From Amphiura filiformis (taxonomy: Eukaryota > Echinodermata > Ophiuroidea > Amphilepidida > Amphiuridae): a DNA stretch of 64,000 bases. The stretch's first letter is position 1, and every line of letters begins with the position of its first letter. Under the pieces are notes generated by a model, which saw nothing but the letters and a program-made list of their open reading frames with translations, had not been told where the DNA came from and made no database searches. Positions 54,550-64,000 of this stretch are shown here, piece by piece. Made by a program: the position numbers and the translations under genes. The stretch spans positions 52,417,365 to 52,481,364 of the forward strand of contig NC_092644.1 of NCBI RefSeq assembly GCF_039555335.1. The letters are read 5' to 3'.

Positions 54550-55650
54550 ATTGAGAGGGCACTCTATTCACATGGCTCCTTTTCCAACGAAAAAAAAATG
54601 GTTTGCAAGTGAAGAGTGTCCGCATTATCGTAGTAGTAATGTATTTTTTTTATATTTCATATCGATTTCATATTGATTACGTAACTGTTATGAATAATTT
54701 GTTAGGTATTTCAATGCATATTTATGAAAGTACTTGCAATACCTGTCCGGTGAGTACAAGTCAGGTCGAACTTTAGTCACTTATTACCGGTAATAAATCA
54801 CTATTACCGGTTCTAAGTCACTTATTACCGGTAATAACTCACTTATGTCCGAACGTGTGAACACGACTTCAATGAATTACGCCCTAATACCGATGGTGTT
54901 TCGAGCTCTCCATACACAGATGAACAAATACAATATATATGACCTGCTTAAGGGGGTACTGCACCCCTGGTCAATTGTGTGCCTATTTTTCCATTTTTCT
55001 CAAAAATTATAGCGCATTGGTGACAAGTAAGATATGTATATTATAGGGACCTACGTCTATTCCCATTGTGGTATTCTATTGTTAAGCGGCTAAATAGGGG
55101 GATTCATCATTTACTCTAATACTCTAAATGGGTGGTCTCACACATATTTGAGGATAGTTGGATCAACCTTCTCTTTCTTACATCTTCTCTGTGTATATAC
55201 AAGGTATATAAAACAACTAATATATTCATTATATCCGGTATGTTTCTTAAAATTCTTTATATTATTTAAGACAAATATCTGTACCCATTTTTGTTTTGTA
55301 TTTTCATTTCTTTTACATTAAAGAATTAAGGTTGTCCAGTGCACGAGGGCCGCCAAGACAGTTGCGGATAAAGCCATGATCACAGGCGTGCAAATCGCAA
55401 AACGATAAAACAATTCAACCAGTGTCTATTTTCCTTGATCCAGCGATTTCACAGAAAAGGTATTTCCAGTACAATGCAGCGTCGGACTCTAGCTGAGAGC
55501 GTAGCCTAAGTCTTACGGTTTCCAAGAATGGCTCTCCATACATAAATGAACAAACACAAAGGATGCTGGTCTTCTCCGTGGCCAGTTTGATTTCGATGGA
55601 GCGGAACCAAATTGTCTGCGGAGTGCGGATGAGACAGGTCATTTTGCCAT
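54550..55650. repeat. Dispersed repeat region B
   Basis: Matches blocks of region A at 45.59-48.29 kb. At 54,775-54,845 it has three copies of CACTTATTACCGGTAATAA-type palindromes. Confidence 0.7.
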
Positions 55651-55851
55651 TCAAATTATTTAGTGTCAGGCGCTTGATTATAGTCTGGTGATCATCTATA
55701 GTAGTTTTATAAAAATTAAAAGAACCACTTTTTAGCGGGAATTTTTGTAAGCTACACAGCTGAAGTTGTGAAAGGGTTGAAAGATTACATATTTATGTTA
55801 TATATCTACAAACACGGATTGAAACTATGCCATCAGAATAACCCCCTCCAT

Positions 55852-55979
55852 CTAAAGAGATGTATATTGGTTTCTTCTCCTCCTAGCATAGAATATTGTC
55901 ACTATGCTGATGAAGCCATATAATACTCCTAGTCCAACAAAAGCGACAGTGAAGTCTCCGGTAACTTGTTTTAGACCTC
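55852..55979 (-). CDS. SLC16-like carrier, terminal exon
   Basis: A 128-base exon with acceptor ATCAATAG. It encodes GGLKQVTGDFTVAFVGLG, the last membrane helix VLYGFISIVTIFYA, a basic stop-transfer RRRR, and a short tail ending TSL then TAG. The tail is much shorter than in vertebrate MCT1-4. Confidence 0.78.
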
Positions 55980-58900
55980 CTATTGATAAAAGTAAAAGAA
56001 AGGAACAAAACAAAATGTTCAATATAATATTCAATATAAATCAATTATTTCATGTCAATTTTAGATTTTAAATAATTTGAGGGTTGTGTCTTTGCTTCGG
56101 TATACTTTCCTAAGCAAAATTACCCCAAATCCTGGACGGAATAGGGGAAATAGACCCCTTACACCACCCCAACATATTTGTTAGCAAAATTAGCCACTTT
56201 TTGACCATTTCCTACTCCAGAAATATACAGCATTAATATTTACCAAATATCAAGAATGTTATTTAACGCGAAAAGTGAGAGAGGTGACTCATAATCCAGT
56301 TTTCTAGCATTGTCACGGTGCGTTGTTATAAACACTAAAACTTAACATCTCGGATTATTCGTTTTTCATGAGTATATGGAAAGCATATGAGGCCCAGTTA
56401 TCAAACTCACCTGTAACCGGTCCTGCTAATACATTTCCTATACCCACGAATTGACATGTCCAGGCAATTGCTGACAATGCAAATTGGTTTTCAACAACCA
56501 TTGCTTTAGCAAGAGTCATTGATAATGGAAACTGGGCACCGACACATATTCCAACGACGACCGCAAATATCGCGAGAAGCCAAAATGTTTTGCGACTAAA
56601 TCTGAAATGAAACACGCCGCCAATGAAACCATTAACACAATAAAGAGATGAATATCAGAAATCAGTTTCAGATCAACTAAAAGTCCACTACCAAGTCGGC
56701 CTAATAAAAGACCTATGCCCCCAATAGTAGAAAGATATACGGCTTTATTCAGAGAAAGACCCTTTGTTATTGCGTGAGGTACAAGGAAAATCACCCACGT
56801 GGTATACATCAAGCCATTCAGCAAAAATATGATTTGAAATGTGGCAAACGCTGGATACATTGCGAACAGCTCCAACTTTAATTTACTTCTCAACGTTTCG
56901 GATTTTTGTTCGTCACGCACCCATGAAGGTTTTCTTAAAATAGCGCTGGCAGGAACTGCGTTGAGGGAAAAAGCCGCTATAAGTGCAAGAGTACTGCGCC
57001 ATCCATATTCCCGAATACGCCATTCAGATAATGGTGGTAAAAACATCATTCCTATCGCACCTCCAGCTAAAGATATACCATTTACGGTAGCAAACAATTG
57101 AGGAAAATACCAATTGAGGGGTTCAATACTTTGGACTTGTGTGAAAGCTTGCCCTACACCTGTAATACAATAACAATGAAATAGCTTAGTGAATGGCTAA
57201 TTAAACTAATTAAAATCCTAGTAATTGATATTAGGCTAGTCAAATTGAGAAAAAATAAGCGGTTAACTCACCACTACATGGTGATTGAAAAAGAACTGTA
57301 ACCAACTTCATCATTTTTTCATGTATTTGCAGAGCTTGTACATAAGATAATAAATTATTAAAGAAAGCAGTGATACATGTCATGCAATAGAAATTTTGAA
57401 TTGTGATAAGAAGTAGTTTTAATTAGAAGATATCGCATTTTGAAGTTATCACCCCATTTTTAGACCAACACACAGACCTAGGTTTATCTGTTTCCTAAAA
57501 TGCTTCATTAACCAAATGCAACTATCATGACTATATGTACTGCAAACACCAAGACAAATATTATTTCACATTATTAAATCAATAATATTGATGTTCGGGT
57601 TTTCTAAGATTACTGTATTATAGAACAAATGCTCCATTGACTTGAAATTGTAGAGGGAAATTCGAATTAAAATAGAAAAGGTACTGGTGCAATAGCCATA
57701 CCCTGGTAAAGAGGGTTCACCAATAATTAGCAAACATATCCTACTAACCGTCGCTTTATCTTTTCAGTTTCTGTTTCCGTATCCGTAGCAGTTTTTGTAA
57801 GTCATTGTTATTCTGAAGTGGTTGTCTCCCAGGTGTGACCAATCTTTTATTCTAGCCTTTTGTTAGTTACTGAAAATTTGAAGCTCGTGAATTTCAGTTT
57901 TCGTTTTGGTAAGTTATATTGATTTTTGACATAAAACCTTGAGATGTGCGGTTGGGTGCTAATCTAGACAAATGAAGAGTCTAAATTTTACGGTCCTAAA
58001 TTCGCGGTAAATTGTACGGCTTCAATTGACTTGTGTTTGGTGTATATGCACTTACGCCCAGACGTAAGTGGCTCGTAAAAAAAGTCTTGCATTGAAATAT
58101 ATACTAACCATGTTGCCAAGTTATAAGCAAAAGTCTTTCATATTGGCGATGAAATGAGCGTCTAAAATAGTCAAATATCTCCCAATGAGGCGCGTAAAAG
58201 TGGTGATTTGGTAATCATGTTTTATATTGAAATGCAATACTAAAGAATTGCATTGGAGCAAAGATAATGTATTCTATTCATTCGCACCAATGGCAAGCTT
58301 ATTGGTTGCGTCTATATGCAAGGCCCGGGTTTATTTTAAATGTTTATTTTTGCAGAGCTTATTTTCAGTCATGGATCATACTGATAAATATCGCAAGGGA
58401 GGGGGATGGAGGGAGGGAGGGAGATACTTGAGATTGAACAAGTGAGAGTGGGAGGGGTGAGGAAGAAAGAGAGTAGAGGGAGAGACTGAAAGACTAGAAA
58501 TAGTAGAAGAACTCGAGAGGAGAGAGGAGAGAGTAGGGACCGGGGAGGGAGTGGGGAGACTGATCATGGGGGAGGGGGCAGGAAGCTAGGGAGATAGACA
58601 TTGATACTAGGAAAGGGCGACACTGTGGATTGGGGTTCGACAGGCTCATAAGCGGACCTTTTGTGATTTTAAGGGATTATTTTCAACGTTTTTACAGAAA
58701 AAAGTGGACTTTGTCATTCGGATTGGCAAACATTTGGTCAATTAATGTAGATCAATTTACCAATGTTATAAAGACGAGAGGGCGCTAGACCATTAAAAAC
58801 ACTGGTGTTAACATAACCTTTCGCCTCTATTGAAATAAGCTGATTGGTACTTCAAGGTAACAATGAAGTCAGATTACAGTAAACTTACTGAATCCCTTGC

Positions 58901-61698
58901 GTTTTCGTATCTGAACAAAGGACTTACGGAAACTAAAAAGATAAAAAGACCCTAAGGCTACTATCCTATTACAGCTTGCAATAAGAATTGATTTAGATGT
59001 TGGTAAGCATTCTATTTTATTTCATTTAGGCTATATCATATTATCTTCATATAATTTATGTTGAACTGAAACTGTGTGCGACATCAGTTGAATGAGCACA
59101 AAATGCTGTAGAACAGTTAGTGTTATTGTTTTTGGTGTGTTTTCTAAGAATGTTATTTTCTTCACAACTATTAGATGTAAAGACATGATTTCGTCACGAG
59201 TAATAGGAAACATATTGTCCTATTACAGCTTGTATTAAAAGGAATGATTTTAATGTAAGTATTATTTTAATTGTATTTTTGAAGTTGGAGACAGTTCATT
59301 TTAAATCACCCTGTAATTGCAACAGAACCCATTTACATCACCATTCATATCCCCGAAAATCCAAGTAGCATAAACTCAAAATGGCCGCTTCTGCAGGGGT
59401 CAAAACATCATAAGGTCATCATAAGGATTCAGACAAGTATAGTTTCACGTGCCTCCCATATACAGTTCTCGAGTTATAGGCAAAAAGGTCAACGGTCAAA
59501 TATTGGCGTTTGCAGTTGAAAAAAGCTCCAGTTTTAATCAAACTGGTATCAAATTGTTCCTTTGGCAAAAATGAATCAAACTAAGAAAAGCTACCTTGTT
59601 TTGGATGTTTAGTTACATAGGTAACGTCAAAAAAATAGGACAAGGTCAACAGGGCTCAATTGATTTTGAAAATTTTAACCTTTCGTATCAAAGATAAAGG
59701 TAAACATTTCAATTGATGGCCGACTTTTCATTCCCAGCTACATACAGTTTAAGTACATATCATTAGATTTATAAAGTTTACTTCGAGTTACATAGGTAAC
59801 GTCAAAAAATAGGACAAGGTCAACAGGGCTCAATGATTTTGAAAATTTTAACCTTTCGTATCAAAGATAAAGGTAAACATTTCAATTGATGGCCGACTTT
59901 TCATTCCCAGCTACATACAGTTTAAGTACATATCATTAGATTTATAAAGTTTACTTCGAGGACTGTTAAATATCAAAATATAAAATATCAAATTTTGATA
60001 ATTTGCCATTGAAATCGTTTAAAAACAAAACAAATCAGAAGGACATTCCTCGTTTTCAGAATGCAATGCAATATGTCTGATGTTCTCTCAGGTCCCACAA
60101 GAATATTGTGCAAACGTTGCTATCCGATTCCATAATCAAAAGAATAGAGTGTGGCGAAAAACACTTTATATCTCGGATCGACTTGGAACTCTCGGAGAAT
60201 ATTACAAGGCTACATGCTACTATTGTGCTGCAGTAAGATCGGAGCATATTTCACATAGGCAGTAGATTTTTACAAAGTTCGTACTTTGCTATTTCTTACT
60301 CTATAACTCTATATAGAAAAATCAGTTTATTGCACACTTCTGTCTACGGTTTAACATGCCTGCAGTTGTTGTTCGCTACAGCAGGTATGAAGGTAAATAT
60401 CTTGGGTATTACAGTTGCCAAATTATGGGGGAGGGTAGTATTATGGAGTATTCCCCCGTTGTCAATTGCCATAGTTTTGGAATTTTTGCATAGGTATCAA
60501 CTGCAGAAGCAAACAAAATATAGAGAGAAATAATTTTATAGCAGTTCTGACTTGACCAAGGGTTAAAACGTCATGTGACAACCGATTGCCGTAATTTTGA
60601 AGGCCATGTGACCTTTTGACCTCTGATCAAGACATGGATACCCGAAAATTATTTATCGTTTATATTTGGTAATGTTACAGTTCATACCTATGTGCACTTG
60701 GTTTATCCCGATTCCATGCTCGTTCTCGCAAGTTTTCTCCGGGATCTCCGGTTAATTTTTCCTTCTGTATCGCAAAAATCGTTGAGTAGTTGTTTGGTTT
60801 ATCAAAAACTTCCTTCACCCAATGGAATTTGGGGAGCTGTACCGATAATTGGTGGATGTTACAATCTAAGTGCGGATAGGTTTGCGCCGTTCGGCCTTGT
60901 TGATGCGATCTGATCACCATGGCAGCGAAATTACAGCGCTTTGAGTCCTCTAAGATCTGGAGAAAAGGCGCTATATAAATCCAAAATTTAATTTAAATTT
61001 AATTTAACAATTAAGACAACAAATGTGAAATTTGAGTAAAACTGGGGACATGCCCCATAATGCTACACATACCCTTCATTTAGCAACTCAAGTATCATCA
61101 ATATTTACTAAATATTAGCAAAAAATATTTTTAACCAATTTGATATTGGGTTTGATATTGGCTATGATGTCATCTGAATGCCTACTTTCCCCAGGTTGTT
61201 GCTACTGATTTCTCTAAGCAGTTAGAAATAGCAAATAAGTTGGGATTTTGTGAAAATCTACTGCCTGGGCGAAACATGCTTCGATCTTACTAATCATTTC
61301 CGCGCAGTAGTAGTATGGACCCTAGCAAAATCTCAAGTCGATCCGAAAAAAGTGGTTTTGCCACACCCTAATAAAGAAATTAGAGCTTTACAAACCGGGA
61401 ACTGTCATAAACTAATTAGCATACATTATTGGCCACGGATCGTTACGCGCACTGATTGTCATGTATTGTTTACAATGTCAGAATGTCTACGTCCGCATTC
61501 CTTTATAAAAAAAACCACGTAAATACACCTAAATAAAAATTAGATATCTTTACCAACCTGCCATTGCCATTCCTAATGCCAGGCCCGGTACGTTTGGAGT
61601 AACACAACATATGCCGAGTCCCACAGCTGACAATAGTCCACCTACTATTACCATTTGTCTGACATTCAAAGTCCCTTCCAAAATCATTGTAAATGGAC
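55852..61698 (-). CDS. SLC16-like (monocarboxylate transporter family) carrier, 3' part
   Basis: Gene-level entry. Exons 61698-61558, 57159-56411 and 55979-55852 join in phase 1 at both introns and end in TAG. The protein has the order of a major-facilitator carrier of the MCT family: a TM pair, G-x-G-x-A-F, a helix with NGISLAGGAIG, FLPPLSEW, YGWRSTLALIA, a cytoplasmic loop, then GLMYTTWVIFLVPHA, GGIGLLLGRLGSGLL, and further helices. The N-terminal DG-GW-WV exon(s) should lie right of the window. The long exon is 749 bases, one short of a multiple of three, and the frame breaks near 56,610. Substrate cannot be called; membrane location is expected. Confidence 0.8.
56411..57159 (-). CDS. SLC16-like carrier, main exon with frame break
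   Basis: Starts GVGQAFTQVQSIEPLNWYF, then FATVNGISLAGGAIG, FLPPLSEW and YGWRSTLALIAAFSLN, a charged loop, FQIIFLLNGLMYTTWVIFL, IGGIGLLLGRLGSGLLVDL and LFIVLMVSLAACFI. At about 56,610 the helices continue in the next frame as FWLLAIFAVVVGICVGAQFP and FVGIGNVLAGPVTG, ending at a GTGAGT donor. The first frame hits a stop at about 56,516. One base appears to be missing: either a sequencing error or a recent inactivating mutation. A very short intron ending at the TTTCAG there would remove a membrane helix and is less likely. Confidence 0.8.
58390..58615 (+). repeat. Purine-rich (GGGA/GAGA) tract, about 220 bp
   Basis: Almost only A and G on the plus strand (GGGAGGGGGATGGAGGGAGG and so on). Likely triplex or slippage prone. 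Confidence 0.9.
59612..60125. mobile_element. Half copy of the TTAA-palindrome family with 173-175 bp tandem duplication
   Basis: 59,960-60,125 matches the right arm of 9,720-10,305 (TTTATAAAGTTTACTTCGAG, ATCAGAAGGACATTCCTCG). The preceding 59,612-59,786 is repeated at 59,787-59,960 with two single-base indels. Confidence 0.85.
60930..61010 (+). repeat. SINE tail GCGCTATATAAAT
   Basis: GGCAGCGAAATTACAGCGCT, then GGAGAAAAGGCGCTATATAA, and an AATTTAATTT tail. The body probably extends left to about 60,670, giving the open frames there. Confidence 0.6.
61558..61698 (-). CDS. SLC16-like carrier, internal exon with one to two membrane helices
   Basis: A 141-base exon, phase 1 at both ends (acceptor GTGCAG, donor GTTGGTA). 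It encodes GPFTMILEGTLNVRQMVIVG, then GGLLSAVGLGICCVTPNVPG and LALGMAMAG, continuing in the next exon as GVGQAF. This fits TM3-TM4 of MCT carriers. Confidence 0.75.
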
Positions 61699-64000
61699 CT
61701 GCACATAATCGGGCCATGTAAACATAGTAGTGAGAATAATAGCTCTTATGTTAGTCCCTATTTGTACAAATTAGACACGAAAGTATATTTTTATCTTTTA
61801 CTAGCATATTGATACTATATAATATTGCATAAAAGCCAAGTACAGTGTTATGTAAGATTGCAACTCAGTCCCCTATACACACATTTCACAGAATCATAGG
61901 ATCATATTACAGTGTATAAGCTGACCCCTCAAATGGGGTTTGGTACCACTTGGGGAGGCAAAGCAATATCAGAGATAATGACATTATGTGGTATACATAA
62001 ATGCATGATAGTATCCACCAGGACTAAACCAGCCCATGTTTTTAGGTCATAGTCCCCCAAAATTGTCAAGATGTCCCCAAAATTAAAATTGGCCTTGTTG
62101 AGAGACATATCAAATTACTCCAATTACGCCAAGTTTCCATTCTGTAGGAAAGGAAGCATTTTGAAAGTATTTGGTTATGTGCAGAAAAAAATCCCCTATA
62201 AAGACCTTTGACCCCAAATCTGTGTTTACCCCATAGACCCCAACTATAGTCCATGCCGATGACCAAGTCTCATTGTGCTACCATGTAATCTGTAAAAGAA
62301 GAAGCATTTTTGTTAAAAATCGCATTTTTAGCCAAAATTACTCATGCGTGACATTTGACCCCAAAAGGGTCATGTCAAATGTAAAGGCTGGGGTAGTGGA
62401 GCCTTTGCCGAAGTTTGGTTAAAATCAGTCAAATAATTAGGGAGCTAGAGCCAATTATGTCAAATGTTGACAGAAAGAAAGAAGAAGCAGAGGCCGCTGA
62501 AATGCAAGAGTCCAGCCGTTGCTCGGCTGGACTAAATACATAAGACGAATAAGGCGCCATGATGGAAGGTCAGGTCGGGTATCAAAGGTTATTGTAACTT
62601 CAAATACTACTTGTATTTCACACCTTGCCTCTGTCACATATTTCCTGTCATATATTATTGACAGCAAGTCCTAATTTTGACTTTGCTATTGCAAAATGTC
62701 ATTTCATATCAAATTAGTAGACTTTCTTTGAAAAAACATATCTCTGGTGCCTGATGGGAATACCCGTCCGCCATTTCATTAAAGGAGTGTTTCGTGATCC
62801 TAGCATCCTCTTTTTATGTCATTTTTCAGTACATATCCACGAAAAAAGCCTATTTCCAAAATTTCAGTTGATTCCGATTTTGCGTTTGCGAGTTATGAAT
62901 GATTATGTACGTATTACACTGCTCCATAGACAATGCGTAGCCAGAGGTTTCCAGTGATATAAAAATCTCAACTTTTTTTGAGAAAAGTGGGGGGATGAGG
63001 CTGTGGATCACGAAATGCCCCTTTAAACTGGATCGTTTTCGCCTGGTTTGTGCCCAGATGTATTGGAGCGCGCTATACTCTCATTGAACAGGCAAAGTTC
63101 GCAAAACTAACAACATTGTGATTTGCCAATATTAATTAACATGATCCAAGGGGTCGAACATGAATTATTCATATTCATTATCTTCGTGCATGTTGAGTGA
63201 ACATGGTGAAGGCGTCTATTGTGTGTTGTTTACACTACCAACCGGGAGTTCAATCAGGGACCGTGCAGTTAGGACGCTGGACAACCGATTGTTATTGTTC
63301 TGCAAGGCTCACTCAGTCATTTAATAAGGCAATACAAACGATCGAATTTGGTATTCAAATGAACAAAATTTTGAGTTACACCTTTTCAGTGTAAAATTTT
63401 TTTCTTGGCCAAATGAAAAGCAATAATTTTCATTTTCAGTAAATGTCAGGAAAAACTGTAATGCTTGATACTGTATTTTTTTCTTCAAATCTTAGTGTTA
63501 AACTTAGTCGTGAAATTCAGTCATATAGTGTAAGATTTTCGATTTTGATAGGCTTCAACTCTGTCCGTGAGCCTTTTTTGGATCAACCTTTTAGCTTTTC
63601 AAAGTAATATAGTTCGCTAAAGAAGGATTTTTCCCAACTTTCTAACGCACATCACCGTGAGCGATATATCATAGTTTTGTCAGAATTTCCGTTTTGATTC
63701 CATAATTTTTGACTACCAGCTGAAAAAATTTCAAATCCACACGTGAAATACTAGCATTGTGGATCGATATCTCTGGGTGCCCGGCCTGGATACAGTTTTG
63801 CCAGAACTTCAATATAGCAAAGAAATTACCTAGTGTTTCGGTATAGTGCCTTTTGTTTGTGTTTGTTTGAAATTGCTTAAACCCACCGAAAGTCATAATG
63901 AAGCAGCCAAAACAATACAAGGTTAAACACGGAAGTTTATAACAACCTATTATAATGACCTAAAGGAAAAATCATTTATGGTAACAATGAGCCTTGCATT
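61699..64000. other. SLC16-like upstream intron, no gene
   Basis: No frame with carrier-like or other domain. A hairpin GTCCAGCCGTTGCTCGGCTGGAC at about 62,510-62,533 marks another repeat family. Confidence 0.5.

Larger units (their letters stand above)
57160..61557. other. SLC16-like gene intron, repeats only
   Basis: Holds the purine tract, the TTAA-palindrome copy and a SINE tail listed separately. No exon with carrier-like helices was found in it. Confidence 0.55.

Noticed and set aside
60675-60920. Overlapping frames on both strands near 60.7-60.9 kb
   Set aside because: They lie in the likely body of a SINE whose GCGCTATATAAAT tail follows; no domain.

Overview
This is a metazoan nuclear window: spliced genes with GT-AG introns in a dense bed of transposons. 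The palindromic 8-mer TAGGCCTA recurs throughout. The gene architectures (EGF plus discoidin, SLC16-type carrier) and the mix of Penelope, CR1-like, Helitron, hAT and TA-target elements suggest a marine invertebrate deuterostome, most likely an echinoderm. That assignment is inference; no marker gene settles it.

Two host loci are supported, both on the minus strand. The first is a head-to-tail tandem pair of paralogous genes for a secreted multidomain protein: signal peptide, an unrecognised five-cysteine N-terminal domain, a run of EGF-like domains, and a C-terminal F5/8 type C (discoidin) domain. Copy 2 (51,073 to 38,124) is complete: nine exons join in phase to 1,359 coding bases (452 residues). 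Copy 1 (29,185 to beyond the left edge) has the same exons in the same order, but its discoidin exons lie just outside the window: the first bases match the intron that abuts the discoidin exon in copy 2. Intron sequence is also conserved between copies, so this is a segmental duplication, and each copy has gained its own insertions. The second locus is the 3' part of an SLC16-like (monocarboxylate transporter family) gene, exons at 61,698-61,558, 57,159-56,411 and 55,979-55,852, with a one-base frame break in the long exon.

The rest is introns and repeats. Copy 1 carries an 18-kb intron (3.9-22.2 kb) that is mostly mobile DNA. It holds a Helitron 3' end and a 12.7-kb unit bounded by inverted repeats with subterminal minisatellites and a 6-bp target duplication (TATAAT), with at least six smaller elements nested inside. 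A Penelope-like element has split or duplicated an EGF exon and carries a hammerhead-like motif. A CR1-like LINE in another intron is split by a TIR transposon sitting exactly at a TA. A second LINE fragment lies in copy 2. Region 29-37 kb is intergenic, with a hAT-type MITE, a 1.8-kb element with self-complementary minisatellites, and two further MITEs. Region 43-55 kb holds a second dispersed family. I see no rRNA, CRISPR or intact tRNA gene.
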